Shown here: positions 11,463-21,738 of the stretch, in pieces | How the letters are laid out: the number at the start of each line of letters is the position of its first letter | How positions within the stretch are numbered: the first letter of the stretch is position 1 | Source of the DNA: Sorex araneus | Lineage: Eukaryota; Chordata; Mammalia; Eulipotyphla; Soricidae | Direction of reading: 5' to 3' | DNA length: 64,000 bases | Assembly (NCBI RefSeq): GCF_027595985.1 | Contig: NC_073302.1 | Span: 12,941,811-13,005,810 of the forward strand | The notes under the pieces: generated by a model | What the model saw: only the letters and a program-made list of their open reading frames with translations | The model's database searches: none | What the model was told of the DNA's origin: nothing | Made by a program: the position numbers and the translations under genes

Positions 11463-11640
11463 GGGGCTGGCGTGATAGTTTAGTAGATAGGGTGCTTGTC
11501 CTCCTGCCGAGGTTGGATTCCCTGGCACCCCATATGGTCCCCAGATACTGCCAGGAATGTTCTCTGAGTACAAAGCCAGGAGTAAGACCTGAGAACTTCC
11601 ACATGTGGCTGAAGAACCAAAAAAATAAAAAATAAATTAA
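11463..11640 (+). mobile_element. SOR-A SINE, diverged
   Basis: The head ggggctggcgtgatagttta and the body accccatatggtccccaga are clear. A tail of AAAAATAA units leads into a short (GGA)n stretch at 11648-11662. Confidence 0.8.
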
Positions 11641-11662
11641 AAAAAAGAAGGAGGAGGAGGAG

Positions 11663-12131
11663 GAAAGATTAAAGTAATCTTTCCCTGGTATTTAATTACT
11701 CTGAACCTCAAATGGACCTCCATAGGCAGTGCAAGAGTTTTTGCTGAATGTAAAAGTGAGCTATAAAAAGCTATTTCAAGATCACCATGGATTATTAGGG
11801 CTGATGGTAAAATTTTTCAGCTGGAAGAAATAGAGTAGAGAAATGAACAGAGTCCAAGGCTTCGCTAATTCATTCTTGTTGACTAACTTTAGATGTCTAC
11901 TAATATTTATTCAGGAGACTTAAATACATTTAATATTAAGAAGAAAGTAAATGTAATTTTCTGATACCTTTTTTGACCTCTCTTTTGCAGCCCTTAGATG
12001 AGAAGCAATGACAGGAGCCCCAGCGAGCATCTCTGAGCATGAGGTGAACAGTGAAGAAAGAAGACAGACGGCAGCATGGAGGAACCAAACAGTAATAGTC
12101 CCTGTCTCTGGTGACACGTGGAGCTGCCAAT
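11663..12131. other. Unassigned intergenic sequence
   Basis: No family or gene recognised. Confidence 0.45.
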
Positions 12132-12149
12132 CCAGCCTTGGATTTCTTT

Positions 12150-12319
12150 TTTTTTTTCTTTTTGGGTCACACCCGGCGATGCATAGAGGCTACTCCTGGC
12201 TTTGCACTCAGGAATTACTCCTGGCGGTGCTCAGGGGACCATATGGGATGCTGGGATTTGAACCCGGGTTGGCTGCGTGCAAGGCAAACGCACTACCCGC
12301 TATGCTATCACTCCAGCCC
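12150..12319 (-). mobile_element. SOR-A SINE, full length
   Basis: Minus-strand copy close to consensus with an 18-bp perfect duplication ccagccttggatttcttt (12132-12149, 12320-12337). The low divergence and intact duplication suggest a fairly recent insertion. Confidence 0.95.
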
Positions 12320-12443
12320 CCAGCCTTGGATTTCTTTCTTGAGACAAAGAAATAGACATTTATTTCATTTAAGCAACATTTATGTAGGTTATCAATTATA
12401 CACAATAGAACCTAATTCTAAGTACAACACATTTCCCTTCTTT

Positions 12444-12989
12444 TTGTTGTTGTTGTTGTTATTGTTTTTGTTTTGTTTTGTTTTTATTGAATCATTGTGA
12501 GAATAGTTACAAAGCTTTCAGGTTTAAGTCTCAGTCATACAATGATGAAACACCCATCCCTTCACCAGTGCACATGTCCTACCACCAAGAACTCCAGTAT
12601 CCCCCCATCCCACCCCCACCCTGCCTGTGTGGCAGATAATTTTCACTTTACTCTCTCTTTACTTTGATTACATTCAATTTTTGACAGAAAACCCACTATT
12701 ATAATTTGGAATTTTTCCCCAACAATCAGACCTGCCAAAAAGGCATCATTAAGTAATTTGTTTTCTATTGCTGATAATGAAGAGCATATAATGTCACGCG
12801 GCCGGTTACCAGTTTTAGAATTCTGGTATTTTAGTAATTAAATCCATAGGTATTTCTGCCAGCAACCACTGCGTTTTGCGATTGGTTTGTGTGCCTCTGG
12901 GATCATGGCCGTTCAGGAGCGGAGGAGCCATTCCTGGGCAGCTGCTTGGGGTCTCATCTGGGGTGGGAGCAGGGCCGGTTCCCACACAC
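12444..12989 (-). mobile_element. ORF-less L1-tailed element, about 546 bp
   Basis: Flanked by a 17-bp duplication acacatttcccttcttt (12427-12443, 12990-13006). Minus-strand order is a GC-rich 5' part, the common middle block, and a 3' end near 12495 followed by a long tail with CAA interruptions. Confidence 0.87.
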
Positions 12990-13019
12990 ACACATTTCCC
13001 TTCTTTGGCCTTTGTAGCA

Positions 13020-13135
13020 TTTTTTATAATTTTCATCACTGGGCCCCCTCTATCTCATTGCTGCCCAACTCCCCATATTCCCAGTTTAGTGTCAGCATAA
13101 CTGATGAGCCCAATGAACATATGTTGAATAAATGA
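13020..13135 (+). mobile_element. Possible L2 3' end
   Basis: The stretch ending catatgttgaataaatgac resembles the conserved 3' terminus of L2. It is short and diverged. Confidence 0.4.
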
Positions 13136-13528
13136 CATATTTATGGAATCAGATGGTATTTTTCTCCACTTCCCTACTCTCTGCTTTATATATACCATAT
13201 GCCAAATTATTCATCTAATAAACATATCCTTCATAGTATTCATTCCTATTCATAACCCAGTCACCTCAACTTATCTCAGCATCTCACTATTCCCTTCCTG
13301 TTCCATCTTATCCTTCATTCCCAAGTCAGGAATATCTGGGATGCACGCCACCAGTTTCACATGGGTCAATAACCTGACTCCTAGAAGGGGGGTTAGATGG
13401 AAACTCATGCCTTCTCTCTTGAAGAGCCCACTTAAAGTTAGATCCCACTCAGTAACCAAGGCAGGGGGTTCTGGAGACTTCAGGGTTGTTTTTAAATTTT
13501 ATTTTATTTTTATAAAATTATTCTCAAT
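13136..13528. other. Unassigned intergenic sequence
   Basis: No feature recognised; it ends in an AT-rich stretch where a SOR-B element inserted. Confidence 0.4.
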
Positions 13529-13541
13529 AATTTATTACATT

Positions 13542-13791
13542 GGACTGGGGCCATAGCACAGCGGGTAGGGCATTTGCCTTGCACGTGGCTGACCCAAGTT
13601 TGATTCCATCGTCCCTCTCAGAGAGCCCAGCAAGCTACCGAGAGTATCCTGCCCACACAGCAGAGCCTGGCAAGCTCCCTGTGGCATATTTGATATGACA
13701 GAAACAGTAACCATAGTCTCACAATGGAGACATTACTGGTGCCCACTCGAACAAATCAATGAACAACGGGATGACAGTGACAGTGACAGTG
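13542..13791 (+). mobile_element. SOR-B SINE, full length
   Basis: Head ggggccatagcacagcgggt, 3' half with gagagcccagcaagctaccg, and a tail of three ACAGTG units instead of an A-tail. Duplication aattt(a/g)ttacatt at 13529-13541 and 13792-13804. Confidence 0.93.
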
Positions 13792-13975
13792 AATTTGTTA
13801 CATTCACTATTCCAACACCAATCCCACCGCCATTTACACCTATCCACCACCATAATTTGAATGTTTCTACCCCAATGACCCCAAACCCTGCCCCCAAAGC
13901 AGAACCTAAGTAATTTATTTTGTATTGCTTGTTAGGAATAATATGCTAAAAGTGATCTCAAGAAGTTTCCTTCGA

Positions 13976-14085
13976 AACCCCAGGTATGTAATATACCATT
14001 CTAGACCTCCCAGCCACAATCAAGTCATTTCAGCCAATACTGAAATAAAAGAGAAGCTGCTTTCTATTATATCTGAAAAAAAAAA
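13976..14085 (+). pseudogene. Short processed retrocopy of an unidentified mRNA 3' end
   Basis: A 110-bp insert bounded by a 16-bp perfect duplication aagaagtttccttcga (13960-13975, 14086-14101). It carries AATAAA at 14044-14049 and a poly(A) run from 14076, 26 bp after the signal. This is the hallmark of an L1-mediated, severely 5'-truncated copy of a polyadenylated transcript. I cannot identify the source, and the body matches no repeat elsewhere in this window. Confidence 0.85.
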
Positions 14086-14101
14086 AAGAAGTTTCCTTCG
14101 A

Positions 14102-14593
14102 GAAAAATGTGTAAAGATTGTTGTATCTTACCCTGGAGTCAGTAAGCCCTTGTATAAGAGATTACTTCAAGGGGATTCTGAGAGATAATTTCACACCTAA
14201 GCCATTAACTCATGGCTCTAAAGATGCCCCTTAATTGTGAAACTGACCTGGTGGCATCAGGGATCCCCTCTCACAAGTATTTGCTTTCTATCTTGCAAAA
14301 ATTCCCTTTGATCTTGTCCTCAGGGTCCATACCCAAGACCCTGTACAATTGTTGCTCAGGCACCAGAGAAGAGGTGTCACGTCAAGCTATTTCATTTACT
14401 TCCCTGAGAGAGCATGAGAAAGAGACAGCTATCAACCAACACCAGCGCCAAGGGTTTTGTTTTCCTATGGATAAAATGCAGAGTTCCTGAGTGATTGTTG
14501 TGGATTGTGTCTGGAGAATGCGAGTAAGATACTGAGAAAGTGTAATAGAAGATTTGGTATCTATCTCAGCTTCCTTGTGTGATATATGTATAT
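14102..14593. other. Unassigned intergenic sequence
   Basis: No family or gene recognised. Confidence 0.45.
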
Positions 14594-14604
14594 ATACACA
14601 TATG

Positions 14605-14849
14605 GGCTGGAGTGATAGCACAGCGGGTAGGGCGTTTGCCTTGCATGCTGCCGACCCAGGTTCGATTCCTCTGTCCCTCTCAGAGAGCCCAGAAAGATAC
14701 TGAGAGTATCTCGCCCACACAGCAGAGCCTGGCAAGCTACCTGTGGCATATTCGATATGCCAAAAACAGTAACGAGTCTTACAATGGAGATGTTACTGGT
14801 GCCCGCTCGAGCAAATCATTGAACAATGGGATGACAGTGACAGTGACAG
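14605..14849 (+). mobile_element. SOR-B SINE, full length
   Basis: Near-consensus copy with the duplication atacacatatg (14594-14604, 14850-14860) and a GACAGT-type tail. Confidence 0.94.
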
Positions 14850-14860
14850 ATACACATATG

Positions 14861-15162
14861 TGTCCATAAACTCTGATACACCATGGGGAAGAACCACACA
14901 ACAACCTCAAACTCCAGGAGGGCAAGGCTATAGGGGTCATTGTGGAGAATAATGCCCATGTTACTCACAGAATAAGTGGATGACTAACAGGTCTGGGGGT
15001 TAGATATGAAAACTTATGCTGAATGAGTGCGGTAATAGTCTTAAAACAGAAAGTCACCAAGGAGGAGGCTAATGTGCTGAACTTGATGAATGTGCATCAA
15101 AGGTAGGGTAGAAAGAATAGTTTCAGTGATGTGGTACAACTGAGAGGGAAAAGGAGATTGGG
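14861..15162. other. Unassigned intergenic sequence
   Basis: No feature recognised. Confidence 0.45.
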
Positions 15163-15172
15163 CACCTGGTTT

Positions 15173-16048
15173 TTTTTTTTTTTGAACTTGCACTCTGGTT
15201 TATTTATTTATTTATTATTATTTTTTTAAATTTTTATTATATCACCATGTGGAAAGTTACAAAGTTTTCAGGTTTATGTCTCAGTTATACAATATTCAAA
15301 CACCATCCCTTCACCAGTGCCCATATTCCACCACCAAAATCCCTAGTATACCCCCCGCCACAGCCCCCCCAACTGTATAACTGATGAATTTCACTTCATT
15401 TTCTCTCTACCTTGCTTACATTCCATATTGCAAAACAAAACTCACTATTGTTGTTGGAGTTTCCCCCCAATGAAGACAGCCCTATTAAGGAAGCATTTGA
15501 TAATTGGTTTGTCATTAAAAGATTGTATGTTTTCAGTTTTTAGAAAAGGTTGCGCAGCCGCTAACGCGGCCGCGCGGCTCGGATGTGTTCCAGTCCCGCA
15601 ACCCGGAGCCGTGTTAGTTGCTTCTCAGTGTCGCCAGGGCTCCATCCGGACAAGGTGTGCCTGCTGTACCTCCTCCGTCTGGATCCCTGGTGTTGTTGGC
15701 CCGGATTCGGGTCCGGAGCATTTCTCCGGCCACGTTGCTCACCAGACTGCCTGGCCTCTTCTCTGTTGAAGGTGGGAAGATGGCGCCGAGGGTGGGTCGA
15801 GGGCAGGACTTCCGGCGGCCGGGACCATTTTGGAGTTTGGGCAGGCGCTGCCCCACTCCAGTGCCCCCCCGCGGCTCGGATGTGTTCCAGTCCCGCAACC
15901 CGGAGCCGTGTTAGTTGCTTCTCAGTGTCGCCAGGGCTCCATCCGGAGAAAGTGTGCCTGCTGTACCTCCTCCGTCTGGATCCCTGGTGTTGTTGGCCCG
16001 GATTCGGGTCCGGAGCATTTCTCCGGCCGCGTTGCTCACCAGACTGCC
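15173..16048 (-). mobile_element. ORF-less L1-tailed element with two tandem 5' monomers
   Basis: Flanked by cacctggttt (15163-15172, 16049-16058). On the minus strand the 5' end is a GC-rich tandem array (15574-16048), then directly the 3' UTR-like part and the conserved ccacatggtga tail near 15245. Beyond the tail lie a 15-bp foreign stretch (15184-15198) and a second poly(A). The long frames across the array reflect its GC content and repetition, not genes. Confidence 0.88.
15574..16048 (-). repeat. Tandem GC-rich monomers, about 297 bp period
   Basis: The sequence starting gcggctcggatgtgttccag at 15574 recurs nearly identically at 15871, giving one full unit of 297 bp and a partial second unit of 178 bp. 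The layout resembles the promoter monomers of rodent L1 5' UTRs; that role is inferred. Confidence 0.85.
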
Positions 16049-16106
16049 CACCTGGTTTCATTTTGTATCTTTTTGTTTTCTCTGAAAAAAAAAATGTGAG
16101 CTACAT

Positions 16107-16277
16107 TTTTTTTTCTTTTTGCATCATGACCAGCGATGTTCAGGGGTTACTCCTGGATCTTCACTCAAAAATTACTCCTGGTGGTGTTTGGGGGACCATT
16201 TGGGATGCCAGGGATTGAACCTGAGTCGGACGCATGCAAAGTAAACACCCTACCCACTGTACTATCACACCATCCCT
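16107..16277 (-). mobile_element. SOR-A SINE, diverged
   Basis: Minus-strand copy with body ggggttactcctggatcttc and a mutated head (actatcacaccatccc). A T-run marks its 3' tail at the left. Confidence 0.85.
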
Positions 16278-16439
16278 GCACAGCTACCTCTTTAAACTCT
16301 GAATTTCATCCAGCGAAAGTCAAAAATGTTGGCCAGGAGGTGGTTGGTGCTCCAGGCTGAGGTAAAGTCGCTCTGTGGACACAGGAATGAACAGAGATGG
16401 GGGTTCAGGGAGCATCAAAGCCACAAGCCCCCTTACTCT

Positions 16440-16758
16440 TTCTGGCTGAGCTCCCGGGGCCATGCCCATCACATTCATTTGTAGTATATAAAAACATGTA
16501 GTAGAAAATCAGTATCCAAGGCCAGGGAAAACAGGGACTAGGAGGACTGGCAATGGTTGGAATCTACCACATGTCTGTGTGGGGTTGAGGGTGGGTAAGA
16601 TAAAGAAGAGACCAATATGACAATAATTATTGAAAATGATAATGCTGAACCAGAACTGAGTATTAAAACTATGTAAAGGAATGTAAACATCATTTAAGTA
16701 TCTGTATCAAACCACAGTGCCCTAAAGGAAAGGGGGGAAGCTGAGAGAGTGAGAGAGT

Positions 16759-16794
<36 letters not shown>

Positions 16795-16969
16795 AATACC
16801 TCCTTAGAGACAGGCTGGGGTGGGGCAGGGGTGGGTGATGGGAGGGAAATTGGGGACACTGATGCTGGGAAATGTACAATGGTGAAAGGATGGATGTTGG
16901 AACACTGTATGATTGAAACTTAATCATGAACAACTTTGTAATCTCACAGTGACTCAATTTAAAAAAAAA
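16440..16969 (+). mobile_element. L1 3' UTR fragment
   Basis: Contains the typical UTR order: ggactaggaggactggcaat, an internal (GA)n run at 16743-16793, a G-rich stretch, ctttgtaatctcacagtgac and an A-rich tail. Confidence 0.75.
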
Positions 16970-17402
16970 TTTAAATGGGGAGAAAATATGAACAGAAACT
17001 TTCTCAAAGAAGAAATATAGATTGCCAAAAAACACATGAAAAAATGCTCTACATCGCTAATTATCAGGGAGATGGAAATCAAAACGGCAAAAAGATATAA
17101 TCTCACACCACAGAGACTGGCACACATCAAAAAGAAGAAGAGCAACTAATGTTGGAATGGATGTTGGGGGAAAAGACTCTTCTTCATTGTTGGTGGAAGT
17201 GCTGACTGATTCAGCCTTTTTGGAAAATAATATGGACATTCCTTAGAAAGCTAGAAACTGAGCTTCCATATAACCCAGAAAAACCACTACTGGGAATATA
17301 ACCCAGGGTCAAAAAAACACACAGCATAAATGCCATCTGCACATCTATGTTCATTGCAGCATTGTTCACAATGGCTAGAATCTGAAAACAGCCCTAGTGC
17401 CC
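16970..17402 (+). mobile_element. L1 ORF2 3' part, left piece of a split element
   Basis: Noncoding ORF2 remnant (for example ggagatggaaatcaaaacgg and ccactactgggaatataacc). It stops at gccctagtgccc and resumes in register at 18480, so the intervening 1077 bp is an insertion. Confidence 0.88.
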
Positions 17403-18479
17403 TGATGGATATTAATCCTGGATGTTTTAGGCTTCACCAGTAAATTGCCCCTTTTCCTCCTCCCAGAGAAGCTTACAGTGCTCTTATGAGCATCCCTAAT
17501 GCCCCAAGCTTATCTTTACTTATCTTTAATCTTTCCTTTGCGTTTTACCTCTCATTGTCACAGTTCCCCAAGCCAGCCTTGATTGTTTATAAATCAAAAC
17601 TTGTAAGTTACCAGAGTAGTTCTGGACTTTGTATTTGCAGTGAATTACCTGCTTTTCCATTTCCCCTATAACCTTTTCAGATTTTACTATAGAGCACTAT
17701 TGTTCTTTGCTTATACACAGAAAGACCGTATTAACGAGCTGTGCTCCTAATATTTGGGAGTTGATTGACTCTGAAATATATCAACTCCTGGGCATCCATC
17801 ATGACTATTTGACTCAGGCTTCAGTTGCTGTAGTTCCTAGTACCCCAAAAGGGAGGTCCCATCGTGGGACTGGGATGAACCCCAGGCGAGTGGCGAAGCT
17901 ACCCTCTCATCAAAATGGGACAGTCTAGAAAGCATAAATGCATGGTTTTGATGCAAGTTGTTATGACTTAAGAGACAGGATCCTCATGGGGAAAGACAAG
18001 CTGAATAATCCTGAGGACTTAGTCTGGGATTTACAGTAAAAAAGCTTGCTTGCTCTAGAAGCCCAGAGAACTAAATTTTTGGATCTTTATCTCTTACTAT
18101 AATTATCCAAATAACGGCAAGTACTGATTAGAAGTAAACTTGTTTAACATATACAGCTAGAGGGAAAGAGAAAAGCAATATAGATGCCCCTGGGAGACAG
18201 CGTGTCTCTTTGAGTTAATCGCCCCAAGAGAATTGCCTCTGCCAAAATGTTTTGTGTCTGTAGATGATCAATTACACCTACATGCAAGCCTATACCTCAA
18301 ACCCCTTCAGATGTCCTAAAAGTATACTAGCAGCCCTGTATTAAATAGGACATTTTCACCATCAGTCTGCGGTCCCCCATCCCTTTGTTCCTCAGCTGGG
18401 GAGGCCTGGGGAGAACTGGAAGTGGCTCTCGAACTCCGAATGCACAGCATTGCAGCATCCCACACTTTGTGAAGTCACA
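17403..18479 (+). mobile_element. Probable solo LTR inserted into L1
   Basis: A 1077-bp insert with TG...CA ends (TGATGG to GTCACA) and a perfect 6-bp duplication GTGCCC at 17397-17402 and 18480-18485. The uninterrupted L1 sequence is seen in the copy near 58.2 kb. A 6-bp duplication is usual for class II ERVs. No coding domain is present. An ATTAAA near 18340, about 135 bp from the right end, suggests plus orientation. I do not recognise the family, and it shows no clear similarity to the LTR at 2050-3067. Confidence 0.72.
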
Positions 18480-19172
18480 GTGCCCGAAAACAGATGACTG
18501 GTTAAAGTCACTATGGTACATCTACACAATGGAATACTGCACAGCTGTTAGGAAAATTGCATTTATGAAATTTGCTCATAAATAGATGGAGGGTTTCACA
18601 CTGTGTGAAATGAGTCAGAAGGAAAGGGATAGACATAGAATGACTGGATTCGTTTGTGTGATATTAAAAAAAAATGACAACATAACTTGAGACCCAAGGA
18701 CAGTAGAAACAAGGGCCAGGAGGATGGGTCCACAGTTGAAAGCCTCCCTGAAATGCAGGGGAAGAAGGCAGTTGGGATAGAGAAGGGACCACCATGACCA
18801 AGGTAGTTGGAAATGATCATGATTAGAACTACATGCTGAATGTAAACAGGTAAAGGAACAAACGTGATAACCTCTTAGAACCTGTATTGCAAACCATAAC
18901 ACCCCCAAGTGGAGAGAGAGAGACAGAAAGAGAGAGAAGAAGGAGAGGAACATGTCTGCCATAGAGACAGGCTGAGAGAGGGGGGCAGGAGGGAAACTGG
19001 GGAGATTGGTGGTGGGAAGTGCACACTGGTGGAAGGATGGGTGTTGGAACACTAAATTAGTTTAGAACTAAATTTAGAACACTAAATTTAGTTGTATGAC
19101 TAAAACCCAACCATGATCAGCTTTGTAACTCTGTCTCCCATGGTGACTCAAAACAAAATTTAAAAAAAAAGA
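18480..19172 (+). mobile_element. L1 ORF2 end and 3' UTR, right piece of the split element
   Basis: Continues the ORF2 remnant (cagatgactggttaaagtca, cacaatggaatactgcacag) into the 3' UTR, with a GA-rich run near 18915, and ends at the L1 tail around 19155. A small local duplication of actaaatttag lies at 19050-19095. Confidence 0.87.
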
Positions 19173-19216
19173 TTTTTTAAATATATACAAATAAATAAAT
19201 TAAATTAAATAATGTA

Positions 19217-19400
19217 AATGGCTGGAGAGATTATAGTAGATAAGGCACTTGCCTTGCTTGCAGCCAACCCAGGTTTGATTTTTGGCACCATAAATGGTCC
19301 CCCAACCCCCACCAGAGTTACCCCTGAACACAAAGCCAGGGAATAGCCCTGACACCAGTGAGTGTGGCTCAAAAGTAAAAATAACAATAATAAGAAAACA
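19217..19400 (+). mobile_element. Old SOR-A SINE
   Basis: Diverged head (ggctggagagattatagtag) and body (aaatggtcccccaaccccc) with an AAT-rich tail. Confidence 0.8.
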
Positions 19401-19426
19401 ATTGTAAAGGTAAAATAATAGAATAG

Positions 19427-19605
19427 AGGGGCTAGAGTGATAGCACAGTGGGTAGGGCGTTTGCCTTGCATACTGCTGACCCTGGTTTGATTACCAGCAT
19501 CCCATATGGTCCCCTGAGCACCACCAGGAGTAATTCATGAGTGCAGAACCTGGAGTAAGCCCTGTGCATTGCCGGGTGTGACCCAAAAGCAAAAAAAAAA
19601 ATAGA
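19427..19605 (+). mobile_element. SOR-A SINE, full length
   Basis: Clear head (ggggctagagtgatagcaca), body and A-tail. The flanks are AT-rich, so the duplication is ambiguous. Confidence 0.9.
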
Positions 19606-20035
19606 AATATAAAAAATAATAAAAATATACCAATGGTTTTAAAATACCATTTACCTATGCTGAGATTGTAATATGATCAAACTTCCTTGTAGTTAAAATA
19701 AAACTATTGTATATGATAATTTGAATTTCTTGCTTCCCCCAGTTATTTTTTCCCGAAAATGATGACAAAAGTACTTTGTTTGTTTTAACTTGACCCATCT
19801 GTTGCAACTCAGTTTAATTATTCTACAGATTCCTTTTGAAACAAGTGAACTGGATGGTCAGCAATAACATACTTTTGTGATTTTAGTAAATATACATGAG
19901 TCACCATAAGTGAAATTTATATGTCAGCTTTCCCTTTTGTGCATTTATTCCTAATAAATTCATTGCTAACGTGTTGTTAACATGGAGACATACACTCAAG
20001 CAAGGAATACGAAGATGACCACAAAACATCAAACT
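19606..20035. other. Unassigned intergenic sequence
   Basis: AT-rich; no family or gene recognised. Confidence 0.4.
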
Positions 20036-20152
20036 TGTGGTGGGAAATGTGCACTGGTGGAGAAACTGGTGTTGGAATATTGTAGGACTGAAACCTGACC
20101 ATGAACAGCTTTTTAACTACGTATCTCACAGTACTTCTGTTAAAAAAAAAAG
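20036..20152 (+). mobile_element. L1 3' terminal fragment
   Basis: Short 5'-truncated copy: the terminal block gtgcactggtggagaaactg through the A-tail at about 20141-20152. Confidence 0.75.
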
Positions 20153-20185
20153 TTAGAAGAATTAAAAGAAAAAAAAGGTTTAGAA

Positions 20186-20302
20186 GAGACTGGGTCAGTA
20201 GTACAGCAGATAGGGTACTTGCCTTGCATGTGGCCTACCGGGGTTTAATACCTAGCACTTCATGTGGTCCCCTGAGCCTCATGACCACTAGTGCTGATGG
20301 AT
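20186..20302 (+). mobile_element. SOR-A SINE, 3'-truncated
   Basis: The head and first body block (cttcatgtggtcccctgagc) are present; the body stops soon after, without a tail. Confidence 0.75.
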
Positions 20303-20499
20303 TTCTGTTAGGAAAACAGCCATGATCAAATAACCACACAGATAAACATGCACAGCCAGTAAATAATAATAATAATAATTTCTAAAGAAGTGTGCTTTGT
20401 TATTTGTAAGCAGGATATTATATAACAAGGTAGAAATGACTGCTTGCAAAAGAAAGGAAATAAATAAAAATATATAGTAAACATAAAACTAGACTCCAT

Positions 20500-21010
20500 T
20501 GTTGTAGAAAACTTTTTCAAGAGCTCTTGCCAGTCGAGAAGAGGAAATATCCCTCTTTTCCCGTTGTTTCTCATTTTTGGAGAGAAATGTGGCGTGGCGT
20601 CCACCATACTATGAGGTGCGAGAAGGGGGATGAGTAAAAAAGGAAAAAGGAAAAAAAAAGAGTTATGTACTTGGAGCAGTGGGGCTACATATCTCTTCAT
20701 TCTCAGCAATGGAAAACTAATTTTCAAATGCTTCCTTGGTAGTAGGGCTGTCTTTCTTGGGGGAAAACTCCAACAACAATAGTGAGTTTTGTATTGAAAT
20801 ATGGAATGTAATGAAGGTAAAGAGAAAATGAAGTGAAATTCATCAGTTATGCAGTTGGGGGTGGGGGGTGGGGGCGGGAGGTATACTGGGGTTTTTGGTG
20901 GTGGAATATGGGCACTGGTGAAGGGATGAGTGTTTGAATATTGTATAACTGAGACATAAGCCTGAGAACTTTGTAACTTTCCACATGGTGATTCAATTTT
21001 AAAAAAATCC
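20500..21010 (+). mobile_element. ORF-less L1-tailed element, 5'-truncated
   Basis: Plus-strand relative of 1-659, sharing gccagtcgagaagaggaaat and the blocks through ccacatggtgattc near 20980-20995. The tail is interrupted (tttaaaaaaa). No clear target duplication was found. Confidence 0.8.
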
Positions 21011-21560
21011 TCATCAAAAATAAAACAAGAATTAATTCTTTTAAAGAAAGACTTCATATCGCAATACAAATTTTGAATTACTGTTCTCTGAATTAGTAGA
21101 TTTTAGAAGGTATTATTTCCTACTAACTACCAGAGTATTAGTTCACTTTTTTCCTAGACAATAATACCAGCTGTTTGCCTGGTACGGTTGAAGAACTACT
21201 CCATATACATCTTCGTTCCACATGCAAGTGATTCCGAATCTGTCTCCAGTCCCAAACCCATTGAGGACTTCTCTAGGAAGACTCATGAGCTCTACCTAGC
21301 AGACCCAGTCATCTAAAATCACACTGCACCTAAACAGATCTCCATCGACACCAAATGGGTCTGCCAGAGGCACAAGTAGGTTTCTGACTTTGAGCAATTC
21401 ATCCCCAGGTCAAAATCCCACATGATAACCTCCTTATTTGCATTATTCAAATTAAATTCAGTTGTGTAAATGCCTATAAAATGTTTTCTACCTTCATACC
21501 TGAGCTTTAAAGGGTATTTTGATTTCAATTTAACTTTCCTGCTTAGAAGTGCTCCTTTCT
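21011..21560. other. Distal 5' flank of C5
   Basis: No repeat recognised in the last 0.5 kb before the promoter, which contrasts with the crowded sequence further upstream. No alternative first exon can be supported. Confidence 0.5.
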
Positions 21561-21563
21561 AGC

Positions 21564-21576
21564 ATTAATAATTAAC
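21564..21576 (+). promoter_or_regulatory. C5: Candidate HNF1 binding site of C5
   Basis: ATTAATAATTAAC matches the HNF1 consensus GTTAATNATTAAC at 12 of 13 positions and lies 98-110 bp before the start codon. C5 is mainly liver-expressed, so a hepatic homeodomain site here makes sense. The function is inferred. Confidence 0.6.
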
Positions 21577-21650
21577 CAGTGAACTAACTTAGCCAAATTC
21601 TTTAGACTTGGTTTATTTTAGAGGGGTCTAGCTTCAAGAAGGTTATATCC

Positions 21651-21677
21651 ATGGTTTGCTGCTACCTCCAATTATGA
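21651..21677 (+). promoter_or_regulatory. C5: uORF overlapping the C5 start codon
   Basis: An upstream ATG at 21651 opens eight sense codons and ends at TGA (21675-21677), overlapping the C5 ATG (21674-21676) as ATGA. It matters only if the transcript begins at or before 21650. A TATA-like gttatatcc (21642-21650) just upstream could instead place initiation downstream of it. Confidence 0.5.
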
Positions 21678-21738
21678 GCCTTTGGGGCGTACTTTGTTTT
21701 GTAATCCTCTGGACGGAATGTTGGGGACAGGAGCAAAC
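21674..21738 (+). CDS. C5: C5 exon 1: start codon and signal peptide
   Basis: Encodes [18 protein letters not shown] followed by QEQ and two bases of Thr22. A hydrophobic core and small residue at 18 fit cleavage after Gly18, as in human C5. The conserved GQEQT junction supports this ATG over the upstream one at 21651, which is out of frame. The donor GTAAGT at 21739 is strong. Confidence 0.96.

Noticed and set aside
15561..16061. A 166-codon minus frame and several overlapping plus frames
   Set aside because: They run through the tandem GC-rich monomers, repeat with the monomer period, and end at the element's borders. There is no conserved domain.
20326..21069. 247-codon minus frame, the longest in the window
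   Set aside because: It spans the inverted strand of an ORF-less L1-tailed element. The frame is not kept in the other copies and shows no domain.
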